Part shown: positions 35,640-44,497 of the stretch, piece by piece
Numbering within the stretch: position 1 is the stretch's first letter
Layout of the letters: each line of letters opens with the position of its first letter
Assembly (NCBI GenBank): GCA_003222395.1
Contig: QHWB01000042.1
Location: 1 to 64,000, forward strand
Direction: 5' to 3'
Source of the DNA: Acidobacteriota bacterium
Lineage (GTDB): Bacteria > Acidobacteriota > Vicinamibacteria > Vicinamibacterales > CAVVIG01
DNA: 64,000 bases
Translations under genes and position numbers: made by a program
The notes under the pieces: model-generated
Told to the model about the DNA's origin: nothing
The model's database searches: none
The model's input: only the letters and a program-made list of their open reading frames with translations

Positions 35640-35840
35640 TGGGTAGAAATGCTATCGGCGTACGCCTGACCCGATCCTGACATTTGCGTCAGGGAGCCCA
35701 ACTTCCTGCTGAAACGCAGCGGCAGGAGCGCTCCAAACGACCAGATGTGTGTCGAATCGACCTCGTCCGGATCGAATCGGTGAAATAGCGTCCCGTGGAG
35801 CGCGTTTGACGAGCCTCGGCCTCGCCGCCATAATGGCAGC
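35640..35840. other. Divergent intergenic region of the metal locus
   Basis: It separates the leftward two-component locus from the rightward His-rich protein and RND genes. A predicted operator cluster lies at 35665-35693. A short minus-strand ORF reaching from 35636 to 35881 is not supported by codon pattern or motif. No other gene is visible. Confidence 0.5.
35665..35693. promoter_or_regulatory. Operator-like cluster of CCTGAC half-sites
   Basis: CCTGAC occurs at 35665-35670 and again 11 bp later at 35676-35681, followed by inverted GTCAGG at 35688-35693. The last pair forms CCTGACA-TTTG-CGTCAGG, one base off the perfect box at 5487-5504 and the same TGACA-N4-TGTCA layout as known copper-regulator boxes. 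It lies 37-54 bases upstream of the truncated regulator start and about 150 bases upstream of the divergent His-rich gene. Confidence 0.5.
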
Positions 35841-36236
35841 GTGTTTCGTCCGACCGCTCGCGTGGCGTCGTGGCTCGTCATCGCGCCGTTCCTGCTCTTC
35901 GGGTCAGCGTTGGCGCCTCTCCATGTACACGAGCCGGGCGCAGGCCATTCGCACGCTCTCGTCCACAGCCACTTCGCGCTGCATCATTTTGAATCGCAGC
36001 AGCCCGAAGGGGCAGAGTTCGAGCAAGGCCCTGAGCGCGTCATCTGGTTGGAGAGCGCGATCCTCCACCAAACCGCGTATCACGCCGACTCTGGGCCACC
36101 GCCGATCGCCGCCAGCTTCGACACGATCCCCGCGGTTCCGTCTTGGTCGTCGACGCCCTTCGACGATGTGGCACCCGCTCACGGACCTCCTCGCCGCCAT
36201 CTCTCGTTCCGCGGCCCTCCACTCTTCCTCGCCTGA
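35841..36236 (+). CDS. Small His-rich exported protein at the head of the RND metal operon
   Basis: A 131-residue protein with a GTG start. A signal segment (VASWLVIAPFLLFGSALA) precedes a histidine-rich stretch (LHVHEPGAGHSHALVHSHFA, LHHFE). This suggests periplasmic binding of a soft or transition metal ion. The rest is rich in Pro and Ser and has no recognised fold. It is 57 bases upstream of the CusC-like gene and on the same strand, as seen for small metal-binding proteins preceding heavy-metal RND operons. No named family can be assigned with confidence. Confidence 0.6.
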   Translation: MFRPTARVASWLVIAPFLLFGSALAPLHVHEPGAGHSHALVHSHFALHHFESQQPEGAEFEQGPERVIWLESAILHQTAYHADSGPPPIAASFDTIPAVPSWSSTPFDDVAPAHGPPRRHLSFRGPPLFLA

Positions 36237-36293
36237 CCTGATCTGACGGGCTCGCCCGTCGTCTGTCTCGTTTCCGTTTCCATCGAGGTCGTT

Positions 36294-37517
36294 ATGCGCA
36301 CTGTGGTGTTGTGCGCCACGCTCGCGGCGCTGCTGCTCCCGTCGAGCGGGGGCGCACAATCGTTGCCGCTCACCGAGCAGGAGGTGCTGGCGCGTCTGTC
36401 GCCGGAGAGTCCTCGCGTACGTGCGATTCGCGCCACGATCGACGTCGCGCGCGCCGACGTCCTGGCGGCCGGTCGCTGGCCGAATCCGCGCGTGACCGTC
36501 GATCGCGAGTCGGTGGCCGGCGTCACCGAATATCTGACGATGGTGGCGCAACCGGTGCCGATCACCGGTCGGCGTGGTCTCGAGGTGCAAGCGGCATCTG
36601 CCCTCGTCGACGCGAGCTCGAATCGATCGGACGATGTGCTGCGTCGGGCGCGCGTCGATCTCCGCGTCGCGTTCGCGCAACTCCTGGCCGCACAAGTCCG
36701 AGAACGCGAGTTGACGACCGCCCGGGATCGATTGCGCGGATTGGCCGAGGTGCTCGCCAAACGGGAAGCCGCAGGCGATGCAGCGGGCTTCGATCGGCTG
36801 CGGGCCGAGCGCGAAGTGTTGGACCTCGATGCGGACCGCGCTTCCGCAGCAACTGAACGCGCGCGTGCGCAAGCGGCGATTGCCAGCCTTTTCGCGGACG
36901 CCGTCGATGCGCCGCGCATCGTCGCAGTGGATCGAACGACACCGCCCGTAGCGGTACCAGCACTCGATGCGCTCATCGAGCGCGCAGAGTCGGTCCGGGG
37001 CGAACTGCTAGCACTGCGCAAGGAAATAGATGCGGCCCATTTCTCGGCGCGGGCCGCGGACCGGCGCACCGTTCCAGAACCGGAAATCGTGGCGGGTACG
37101 AAGTCCTCCACTTTTGGCGGCGGCGACATCGGAAGTGTTCTCACGCTGCAAGCGGTCGTTCCTCTCTTCGATCGAGGACGGCCGGAGCGGGCGCTGGCGC
37201 AGGCGCGCGCGAGTCAAGCCGAAGCGCGGGCCGATGCGTTTCGCCTCGCGCTGCGGTCAGAGGTGGCAGCGCTGCGCGCAGCCGTTCTGGAACGTCGCGA
37301 CACGGCTGAACGGTACCGCTCCGCGGCGGTGGACAGCGCCGGTCAGATCGAGCGCATCGCGCAGGTCAGTTACGACGCGGGAGAGCGTGGCATTTTGGAG
37401 TTGTTGGACGCGTACCGCACCGGGTCGTCTGCACGGATCCGACAAGTTGCGCTCGATCTCGCGACGCGACAGGCGGAGCTGGAACTCGAATTCGTGGGCG
37501 GTTGGGAGATCCCGTAA
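36294..37517 (+). CDS. TolC/CusC-family outer-membrane channel of a heavy-metal RND system
   Basis: A 407-residue protein with a signal sequence (VVLCATLAALLLPSSGGAQ). It contains two outer-membrane-efflux domains: LTEQEVLARLSPESPRVRAI with AGRWPNPRVTVDRESV, and LTLQAVVPLFDRGRPERAL with YDAGERGILELLDAYRTG. It lacks the N-terminal lipid-attachment cysteine of E. coli CusC. It is the first structural gene of the channel, adaptor, pump series; its stop overlaps the adaptor start (TAATG). It provides the outer-membrane exit for the pump at 39136. Confidence 0.88.
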   Translation: MRTVVLCATLAALLLPSSGGAQSLPLTEQEVLARLSPESPRVRAIRATIDVARADVLAAGRWPNPRVTVDRESVAGVTEYLTMVAQPVPITGRRGLEVQAASALVDASSNRSDDVLRRARVDLRVAFAQLLAAQVRERELTTARDRLRGLAEVLAKREAAGDAAGFDRLRAEREVLDLDADRASAATERARAQAAIASLFADAVDAPRIVAVDRTTPPVAVPALDALIERAESVRGELLALRKEIDAAHFSARAADRRTVPEPEIVAGTKSSTFGGGDIGSVLTLQAVVPLFDRGRPERALAQARASQAEARADAFRLALRSEVAALRAAVLERRDTAERYRSAAVDSAGQIERIAQVSYDAGERGILELLDAYRTGSSARIRQVALDLATRQAELELEFVGGWEIP

Positions 37518-39064
37518 TGACGAGGACCATGCGAGCACACGCGGCGATATGGCTCACGATGCTCGGCACATTGGCGTGCACGCGGCGGAGCGACGCCCCG
37601 AAAGCCGACCCGGCGACCCTGAACGTGACGGATTGGACTGCGCACACCGAGCTGTACATGGAGTATCCGCCCCTCGTCGCAGCGCAGCCGGCGCGCTTCG
37701 CGGTACATCTCACGAAGCTCGACGACTTCAAGGCGCTCAACGCCGGAACGCCGTCGATCGAGTTCACACCGGAACGCGGCGGCGCCGCGACCGTGCTTCG
37801 TGGTTCGCCGCCATCACGGCCAGGAGCATTCCGCGTGGACGGCGCACCTCCGGCAGCGGGCCAGTACCGGTGGGCGCTCGTCATCGACGCCCCGGGTCTG
37901 ACCGATCGCCATGAATTGGGCACGGTGACGGTCTTTCCGGACGAAGCGAGCGCGAAGGCCGAGGCCGAAAAGCGGCCTGCCGATGATCCTGCGGCGATCG
38001 CGTATTTGAAAGAACAGCAATGGACGAACGAGTTCGCAACCGCGCCTGTGCGCGAGGCTGAATTGCGCACGTCGATTCGAGTGCCTGCGTCGATTGAGCC
38101 CCTGTCAGGCGGTGAAGCAGTCGTCGCTGCGCCGGCCTCCGGGCGATTCACGGCCGACTCGCTCGTTGCCATCGGGACGACCGTCCGGTCGGGTCAGCCG
38201 CTTGGACGACTCGAACCACGACTGAGCGGTACTGATGACCGCGCCACGCTCGCGTCTGACGCTGCGCAGGCGCAAGTGACGCTCGACAGCGCGCGCGCCG
38301 AACAGACGCGTGCGGAACGCTTGCTCGCGGACCGGGCGGTTCCCGCTCGTCGCGTCGAAGACGCGCGGCGTGCGGTAGCGACCGCCGAAGCGCGGCTCCG
38401 CGCGGCGGAAGCCCGACTCGCCCAGCGAGACGAAACGCTCCGCAGCGGGGGTGGGGCTGCGTCGGGCAATGCGTTCACGGTCCGGGCGCCGATCGCGGGT
38501 CGCGTTGCGGACGTGTTCGCGACGCTCGGCGCCTCGTACGACGAGGGCGCGCCGCTCTTCAAGATCGTTCGGACCGATCGCGTCGAGCTCCGCGCGCAGA
38601 TACCGGCGCCGGACGCAACGGTCACACGTGATCTCACGGATGTTGCGTTTGAGGTGCCCGGCCGGACCGACGTCCTTCCGCTTCGAGCCGACCACAGGCA
38701 CGACGCGGGCGTGATCGATTCGAAGACTGGCGCCCTGCCGGTGCAGTTCGAGGTTCAGAACCCTGGCGGTCAACTGCTCGTTGGCCAAAGCGGTACGGCG
38801 GTGCTGTACAAACGCGACCGCCTACGCGTGCCAGCGGTCCCCAAAGCAGCGATCTTGCTCGAAGCAGGTCGACCGTACGTCTTCGCGCAGATCGGCGGCG
38901 AGCGGTTCGCCAGGCGATACGTAGAAATCGCCACGCGCGATGGCGATCAGATCGGTCTTAAAAGCGGCGTGAGTCTCGGCGACCGCGTCGTCATCCGCGG
39001 CGCATACGAAGTGCAGCTCGCGTCTGCCGCCAAGGGTCTACCGGCCGAAGGCCATGTTCACTAA
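37517..39064 (+). CDS. Heavy-metal RND periplasmic adaptor (CusB/CzcB-like) with extra N-terminal domain
   Basis: A 515-residue lipoprotein adaptor. ATG 37517 (MTRTMRAHAAIWLTMLG) is chosen for its one-base overlap with the previous stop; a lipobox LGTLAC follows. Residues about 35-150 form a beta-rich domain (HTELYMEYPPLVAAQPARFA, VDGAPPAAGQYRWALVID) that is also found in the truncated protein at 42248. Then come the barrel-sandwich (AAPASGRFTADSLVAIGTTV), a long helical hairpin (DAAQAQVTLDSARAEQTRAE), the second sandwich half (VRAPIAGRVADVFATLG), a beta-barrel and a membrane-proximal domain (IGLKSGVSLGDRVVIRGAYE). It connects the CusC- and CusA-like proteins. Confidence 0.88.
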   Translation: MTRTMRAHAAIWLTMLGTLACTRRSDAPKADPATLNVTDWTAHTELYMEYPPLVAAQPARFAVHLTKLDDFKALNAGTPSIEFTPERGGAATVLRGSPPSRPGAFRVDGAPPAAGQYRWALVIDAPGLTDRHELGTVTVFPDEASAKAEAEKRPADDPAAIAYLKEQQWTNEFATAPVREAELRTSIRVPASIEPLSGGEAVVAAPASGRFTADSLVAIGTTVRSGQPLGRLEPRLSGTDDRATLASDAAQAQVTLDSARAEQTRAERLLADRAVPARRVEDARRAVATAEARLRAAEARLAQRDETLRSGGGAASGNAFTVRAPIAGRVADVFATLGASYDEGAPLFKIVRTDRVELRAQIPAPDATVTRDLTDVAFEVPGRTDVLPLRADHRHDAGVIDSKTGALPVQFEVQNPGGQLLVGQSGTAVLYKRDRLRVPAVPKAAILLEAGRPYVFAQIGGERFARRYVEIATRDGDQIGLKSGVSLGDRVVIRGAYEVQLASAAKGLPAEGHVH

Positions 39065-39135
39065 GGTCGCAACGCGGAGCGGGGCGATGGGGCCCCGGAG
39101 AGGCACGACCGGGGGCAGGGGCCCCGGAGTAAGCA

Positions 39136-42100
39136 ATGAAACGATTGATTCAATGGTCGATCGATCACCACTGGATGGTGATGATCTTCTCGGCGCTGCT
39201 CCTGGTTGGGGGCATCTGGACGGCACGCGACATGCCGGTGGACGTCTTCCCGGATTTGACGGCGCCGACGGTCACCATCCTGACCGAAGGTCACGGAATG
39301 GCGCCGGAGGAGATGGAGTCGCTCGTCACGTTTCCTCTCGAGAGCGCCATCAACGGTGCGTCCAACGTTCGTCGTGTGCGTTCCGCGACAGCGCTCGGGA
39401 TCGCGGTGGTCTGGGTGGAATTCGACTGGGGAACGGACATCTTCCTGGCCCGGCAGGTCGTCGCGGAAAAGTTGGCGCTGGTTGGCGGCACGCTGCCGCC
39501 CCAGGTTGAGCGGCCGGTGCTCGCCCCGGTCTCGTCCGTCATGGGTGAGATTCTCTTCTTCGCAATCTCGTCCGACGCACAGGACCCACTCGCGCTTCGC
39601 ACCGTGGCCGACACCGTCGTGCGACGTCGTCTGCTCGCGGTGGCGGGTGTTTCGCAGGTTACGCCAATCGGCGGTGCCGAACGTCAATATCAGGTCATCG
39701 CTCACCCCGAGCAACTGCGCGCGAACAACATCTCGCTCACGGCTCTTCTCGACGCGGTCCGCGGCGCCAGTCAAAACACGTCGGCCGGTGTGTACACAGA
39801 AGGCCCGCAAGAGTACGTGCTGCAGTCGGTCGGTCGCGTCAGAAACCCGGAGGAGATCGGCGAGAGCGTCGTCGCGCTGCGCGGCGGCCGATCGGTGCTC
39901 ATCCGCGATGTGGCGAACGTCCGCGAGGGCGGCGCATTCAAGCGCGGTGAAGGGTCCCGCAGCGCACAGCCGGCAGTCATTGTCGGCGTGCAGAAGCAGC
40001 CGGGCGCCAACACCATCGAGCTGACCGCTCGCCTCGATCGGGAGCTCGACCGGCTCCAGCAGGAGCTGCCGAAAGGCATGACGATCGATCGCAAAATCTT
40101 CCGGCAGGCGGACTTCATCGAAGTCGCCGTGGACAACGTCGTCAAGGCGCTGCGCGACGGCGGCATCCTCGTGATCGTCATCGTGCTGCTATTCCTGGCG
40201 AATCTTCGAGCCGCGGCTATCACATTGACCGCGATGCCGCTGTCGCTTGCCGCCGCCATTCTCGTGCTGCGCGCCTTCGGCGCGACGATCAACACGATGA
40301 CGCTCGGCGGTATGGCGATTGCCATCGGCGCCCTTGTCGACGATGCGATCATCGATGTTGAAAACGTGGTGCGGAGGTTGCGGGAGAATCGCGCGAAACC
40401 GCCGGATCAGCAGCGACCGACGGGGGAGGTCGTCCGCGAGGCGACGCTGGAGATTCGCACGTCGATCGTGTTCGCCACCATCATCATCGTGCTGGTGTTC
40501 CTGCCGATCTTCGGCCTGGCCGGGGTGGAGGGTCGTCTCCTGACCCCGCTCGCATTCGCGTATATCGTGTCGCTGCTCGCGTCCCTCGTCGTCGCGATCA
40601 TCGTGACGCCCGCGCTGTGCTATGCCTTTCTGCCGCACGCGCGGTCGATTGAACGGGGTCACGATGGGTGGTTGGCGCGGACGCTCAAGGTCAGATTCGA
40701 CACCGTCCTTCCGCACGCGCTCGATCATCCCGGTATGGTCACGTTCACGTCCGTCGCGCTGCTGGCGGTCGCTGTCGTTGCGCTGGCGCGGGCCGGCACG
40801 GCCTTTCTGCCCGAGTTCCACGAAGGGAGTCTGACCGTCCAGGCGAACACACTCCCCGGCACGTCGCTCGCGAAGTCAGACGAAATCGGCCGCCGCGTCG
40901 AGCAGATCATGTTGGCTGAGCCCGAAGTAGTGGCGACCGCCCGACGCACAGGGCGCGCGGAGCTCGACGAGCACGTACAAGGCGTCGAAGCGGCGGAGAT
41001 CGACGTGGGACTCCGCGATACTGGCCGGCCGCGTGCAGAGTTGCTGGCGGCGCTGCGGCGCGGCTTCTCGACGCTTCCTGGCACCAACGTCACGATCGGA
41101 CAGCCGATCTCGCACCGCATCGATCACATGTTGTCGGGTACGCGAGCCAACATCGCTGTGAAGGTCTTCGGCGACGACCTCAGCACGCTTCGGCGGCTCG
41201 GCGAGCGTGTGCGCGACGCCGTCAGTCGCGTGCCGGGAGTCGTCGATCTCTCGCTCGAACAGCAGATGGACATACCCGTCGTGCGGTTCGTCCTCAATCG
41301 AACGGCGATCGCGCGCTACGGCCTTCATGCGAGCGACGTCGGCGAGGCGATTGAGACCAGCTTCGCGGGCGCGACGGTTGGCCGCATCTTCGATCGCGGC
41401 ACGGCATTCGATCTGGTCGTGAAGTTCGATCCGTCGAGCAGCGGCGACTTCGAGCGTATTGCCGATCTCCCGATCGACACACTCACGTCGGGCCAGGTGC
41501 CGATCCGCCTGCTGGCCGACGTAAGACGTGAGGAAGGACCGAACATGATCCTGCGCGAGAACGTGCAACGCCGGATCGTGATTTCCTGCAACGTCGCCGG
41601 CAGAGATCTCGGCAGCGTGATCGACGACATCAGGTCGAACATCGCGCAATCGGCGCCGATGCCTGCGGGATACCGCGTCGAGTACGGGGGACAGTTCGAG
41701 AGTCAGCAAAGCGCCTCCCGGCGCCTCGGGGTCCTGTTCGTCGGAGTGATCGCCGGACTCTTCATGTTGCTGGTGCTGGCGTTCGGCCGCGCTCGTGATG
41801 CGGTCATCGTCATGGTCAATCTGCCGCTCGCGCTGATTGGCGGCGTTGCGGGCGTATTTCTCGCCGGTGGCGTGCTGAGCGTCGCGTCCATGATCGGGTT
41901 CATCACGCTCTTCGGCATCGCGACACGCAACGGCATCATGCTGGTGTCGCACATTCAGCATCTGATGACCGAAGAGGGCGTCACCGACTTCCGCGAGGCG
42001 GTCGAGCGTGGCGCGCACGAACGGCTGATACCGATTCTGATGACTGCGATGGCGGCCGGTCTCGCGCTCATCCCGCTTGCCATTGGCGGTGGCAAGACCG

Positions 42101-42237
42101 GAAGCGAGATTCAGACGCCGATGGCCATCGTGATCTTGTGTGGCTTGACCACCTCGACTCTGTTGAACATGCTCGTGGTTCCCACGCTGTACCTGCGGTA
42201 TGCAAAGCCGGAGCAGCCAGCACGTGCGCGGCAGTGA
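39136..42237 (+). CDS. Heavy-metal efflux RND pump (CusA/CzcA-like)
   Basis: A 1033-residue inner-membrane antiporter of the HME class. It begins LIQWSIDHHWMVMIFSALLL, then the conserved DVFPDLTAPTVTILTEGHGM. The TM4 motif is GGMAIAIGALVDDAIIDVEN, with the acidic cluster expected for proton relay. C-terminal helices contain GVFLAGGVLSVASMIGFITL and GIATRNGIMLVSHIQHL, typical of CzcA/CusA. It lies 71 bases after the adaptor, and a second adaptor-like gene follows after 10 bases. The size and motifs look complete. The metal (Cu, Ag, Zn, Co, Ni or Cd) cannot be deduced from sequence by eye. Confidence 0.92.
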   Translation: MKRLIQWSIDHHWMVMIFSALLLVGGIWTARDMPVDVFPDLTAPTVTILTEGHGMAPEEMESLVTFPLESAINGASNVRRVRSATALGIAVVWVEFDWGTDIFLARQVVAEKLALVGGTLPPQVERPVLAPVSSVMGEILFFAISSDAQDPLALRTVADTVVRRRLLAVAGVSQVTPIGGAERQYQVIAHPEQLRANNISLTALLDAVRGASQNTSAGVYTEGPQEYVLQSVGRVRNPEEIGESVVALRGGRSVLIRDVANVREGGAFKRGEGSRSAQPAVIVGVQKQPGANTIELTARLDRELDRLQQELPKGMTIDRKIFRQADFIEVAVDNVVKALRDGGILVIVIVLLFLANLRAAAITLTAMPLSLAAAILVLRAFGATINTMTLGGMAIAIGALVDDAIIDVENVVRRLRENRAKPPDQQRPTGEVVREATLEIRTSIVFATIIIVLVFLPIFGLAGVEGRLLTPLAFAYIVSLLASLVVAIIVTPALCYAFLPHARSIERGHDGWLARTLKVRFDTVLPHALDHPGMVTFTSVALLAVAVVALARAGTAFLPEFHEGSLTVQANTLPGTSLAKSDEIGRRVEQIMLAEPEVVATARRTGRAELDEHVQGVEAAEIDVGLRDTGRPRAELLAALRRGFSTLPGTNVTIGQPISHRIDHMLSGTRANIAVKVFGDDLSTLRRLGERVRDAVSRVPGVVDLSLEQQMDIPVVRFVLNRTAIARYGLHASDVGEAIETSFAGATVGRIFDRGTAFDLVVKFDPSSSGDFERIADLPIDTLTSGQVPIRLLADVRREEGPNMILRENVQRRIVISCNVAGRDLGSVIDDIRSNIAQSAPMPAGYRVEYGGQFESQQSASRRLGVLFVGVIAGLFMLLVLAFGRARDAVIVMVNLPLALIGGVAGVFLAGGVLSVASMIGFITLFGIATRNGIMLVSHIQHLMTEEGVTDFREAVERGAHERLIPILMTAMAAGLALIPLAIGGGKTGSEIQTPMAIVILCGLTTSTLLNMLVVPTLYLRYAKPEQPARARQ

Positions 42238-42247
42238 GGAGACGTCC

Positions 42248-42988
42248 ATGAACCAGCGATCTGCGCTCGTAGCCCTGTTCACACTCATGATCGCCGGTGG
42301 GGCGGCTGCGCAAACGCCAGGTGGTATTCCACAGCCAAGTGCGGTCACGCGAACTGCCTACTCCAAAAACACCGAGCTCTTTTCCGAATGGCGGCCACTG
42401 ATCGTCGGACAAGCGACCCGCCTCACGGCGCATCTCACACGGATCGGTGATCGATTCACGCCGTACGTTGAGGGCAAGGTGACTCTGACGCTGACCATCG
42501 AGACGGTCACGGTGAAGGCGTCGGCCGACGGCCCTGAGCGGGCGGGCGTCTTCAGGCTGAACGTCACTCCGACAAAGCCGGGTGCCGGGCGAATGGTGAT
42601 CGATGTGGCCGCGACAACCGGCCCCGAGCATTTCGTCATCGACGACGTTCCGGTGTATGCCGATGTCCGAGCCGCGCTTGCGAAGCAGGCACCAGCAGAG
42701 ACAGGCCTCGTGAGCTATGCGAAGGAGCAGTCGTGGGATGCCGACTTCGCGACGGCGCCGGTGAAGGTGTACTTCCCTGGACCCGCGCACGTCATCACGG
42801 TGCCGTCGACGGCGCTGGTGCGCGACGGCACGACTCTCCATGTGTACGTGCAACGCACGCCGGAGCGCTTCGAATTCCGGGAGGTCACGACGCGCCGCAC
42901 GATCGGGGACGCCGTCGAAATCACGAGAGGCTTGGGTGAGGGTGACCGCATCGTCGTCCGAGGCGTGGAGAAGATGCCCCGACCGTGA
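42248..42988 (+). CDS. Miniature adaptor-like exported protein (N-terminal and membrane-proximal domains only)
   Basis: A 246-residue protein from ATG 42248 with a signal peptide (SALVALFTLMIAGGAAAQ). Its first half parallels the extra N-terminal domain of the full adaptor at 37517 (NTELFSEWRPLIVGQATRL against HTELYMEYPPLVAAQPARF) and shares the hinge YAKEQSWDADFATAPV. The barrel-sandwich and helical hairpin are missing. It continues directly with the membrane-proximal type end (ITVPSTALVRDGTTLHVYVQ, RGLGEGDRIVVRGVEKM). So it is either a deletion derivative of an adaptor or a purposely short accessory protein. It lies between pump and DMT genes; its stop overlaps the next start (GTGA). Confidence 0.75.
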   Translation: MNQRSALVALFTLMIAGGAAAQTPGGIPQPSAVTRTAYSKNTELFSEWRPLIVGQATRLTAHLTRIGDRFTPYVEGKVTLTLTIETVTVKASADGPERAGVFRLNVTPTKPGAGRMVIDVAATTGPEHFVIDDVPVYADVRAALAKQAPAETGLVSYAKEQSWDADFATAPVKVYFPGPAHVITVPSTALVRDGTTLHVYVQRTPERFEFREVTTRRTIGDAVEITRGLGEGDRIVVRGVEKMPRP

Positions 42989-43872
42989 AAACGCGAGCCG
43001 GCCGGCGCTACGCGATCGGTGCGGTCAGCGGCGTCGGGTCAGCGATTCTCTTTGGCCTCAGCGCTCCGTTCGCGAAAATCTTGTTACGGAAGGCGTCACC
43101 GTGGCTCCTGGCGGGTCTTCTCTACCTCGGCGCGGGCCTCGGTCTGTCAATCGTGCGGCTGCTCGCAGATGCCGGCCGAAGCGCCGACGGCCCCGACCAT
43201 TTGCAGCGCCAGGATCTCCCGCGCGTTCTCGCGATTGTCGTCGCCGGCGGCGCGATGGGACCGGTGCTTCTGCTTGTGGGTCTCACCCGCGTGTCGGGCG
43301 TCGTTGGGTCGCTATTGCTGAATCTCGAAGCCGTCTTCACCGTGAGTCTCGCGGTACTCGTGTATCGCGAGCGCTTGAGTCGACTCGAATCGCTGGGTGC
43401 TCTTCTGGTCATCGCCGGTGCAGTCGTGGTGACGTATCGGCCGGACACGTGGCGCGCGGATGTGGTCGGCGCGATCGCGATTGGCGGAGCCTGTTTCAGC
43501 TGGGCACTCGACAACAACCTCACGCGCCAGATTTCGGCCCGTAGTCCTGTTCAGATCGTGCAAGTGAAGACATTGTCAGCAGGAATCGGCAACGTCGTCC
43601 TGGCCGCAATTGCCGGGCATCGTACCCCGGTGTCGATTCTGCCCGCAGCCCTGCTCCTGGGTTTCGTCTCGTACGGGTTGAGTATCGTGCTCGACGTGTA
43701 CGCGCTGCGCTACGTCGGAGCCGCCCGCGAGGCAGCGTTCTTCGCGATCGCGCCGTTCGTCGGTGCGGTAGCAGCTATCCCGCTGCTGCATGAGCGGTTC
43801 ACGGCGAACGACTTTGGGGCCGGTGCTTTGATGGCCATCGGCATTGCCTTGGTCGTCCGTGGCTGGCACTGA
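42985..43872 (+). CDS. EamA/DMT-superfamily transporter
   Basis: A 295-residue membrane protein with about ten transmembrane segments in two EamA repeats. The first starts GSAILFGLSAPFAKILLRKA, with LLNLEAVFTVSLAVLVYRER as the typical end of repeat one. The second ends FFAIAPFVGAVAAIPLLHER. The family exports metabolites such as amino acids or drugs; the substrate is unknown. The GTG start overlaps the previous stop (GTGA), so it is translated with the metal operon. A link to metal efflux is not established. Confidence 0.85.
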   Translation: MKTRAGRRYAIGAVSGVGSAILFGLSAPFAKILLRKASPWLLAGLLYLGAGLGLSIVRLLADAGRSADGPDHLQRQDLPRVLAIVVAGGAMGPVLLLVGLTRVSGVVGSLLLNLEAVFTVSLAVLVYRERLSRLESLGALLVIAGAVVVTYRPDTWRADVVGAIAIGGACFSWALDNNLTRQISARSPVQIVQVKTLSAGIGNVVLAAIAGHRTPVSILPAALLLGFVSYGLSIVLDVYALRYVGAAREAAFFAIAPFVGAVAAIPLLHERFTANDFGAGALMAIGIALVVRGWH

Positions 43873-43891
43873 ATCGACCGCCGGAGGAGAC

Positions 43892-43993
43892 TCAGTGGCG
43901 ACATTGTAGGCGCCGTCGCCGATCGATGTGACCGTGCATACGAAGGTATGGCGTCAGATCCTCGGGTACGTCGTGGTCGAGCAGGAATTTCAC
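43892..43993 (-). pseudogene. Truncated DUF5615 (Mut7-C/PIN-like) toxin
   Basis: A 33-residue reading frame (GTG 43993, overlapping the antitoxin stop by GTGA) starts KFLLDHDVPEDLTPYLRMHG, which matches the start of DUF5615 toxins of about 110 residues. It ends early at TGA 43892. Catalytic acidic residues of the PIN-like fold beyond the first Asp are missing. It is the remnant of the toxin half of a DUF433-DUF5615 pair. Confidence 0.65.
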
Positions 43994-44256
43994 CGCTGAT
44001 CGGCGTGCGCCATCTGGCGCGCCACCAGCAGGTCAACCTCGCCCCTATGATCCTCGTAGTACGCAAGACACTCGTACACCTGCGCCTTTGTGAGCATCGT
44101 CAGGCAGGTCCCGGTGATGCTCTCGACGGTCTCGCCGTTTTGCAAGAGGCCGATCACGTCGTGGACCGCGATCCGAGTCCCCTCGACGCGGGGGTTGCCA
44201 CCGCGCACGTCAGGCGTCCGTACGATGTAGCGATACGACTCGGACATCTCGCGCAT
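43990..44256 (-). CDS. DUF433 antitoxin-like protein
   Basis: About 88 residues from ATG 44256 (a GTG at 44274 and an ATG at 44247 are also possible). It shows the DUF433 pattern: YIVRTPDVRGGNPRVEGTRI, then AVHDVIGLLQNGETVESI and LTKAQVYECLAYYEDHRGEV. DUF433 proteins have a helix-turn-helix-like fold and usually neutralise a downstream DUF5615 toxin. That gene follows with a 4-base overlap but is truncated. The pair lies at the edge of the accessory region, next to the tRNA remnant. Confidence 0.8.
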   Translation of the reverse strand: MREMSESYRYIVRTPDVRGGNPRVEGTRIAVHDVIGLLQNGETVESITGTCLTMLTKAQVYECLAYYEDHRGEVDLLVARQMAHADQR

Positions 44257-44497
44257 AGGGACCCCATGGCTCACGGCTGAGAATCAATTCACCGCGAGCC
44301 GATCACGCTCACGCCGCGCAAGCAGGTCATAGGCAGTTGCGCAACCCGCCGAGGACAATTCCTGTCGCAGAACTGTCGCAAAACCCTATCGATTTGACCT
44401 GTTTCGCGTTCGCTTCTGAGCGAAAGCAGATTCCCCGAATTGATGAAACGTTAGGAAATCATCGAACGCGAAAGAGCGGTTGGAGGAAGCTCGAGTT

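Noticed and set aside
35636-35881. An 81-residue minus-strand ORF upstream of the truncated regulator
   Set aside because: It runs through the operator-like region and into the divergent His-rich gene, and shows no motif or signal sequence.
40876-42348. A 490-residue minus-strand ORF opposite the CusA-like pump
   Set aside because: It is antisense to a complete RND pump, with no recognisable fold or ribosome site.
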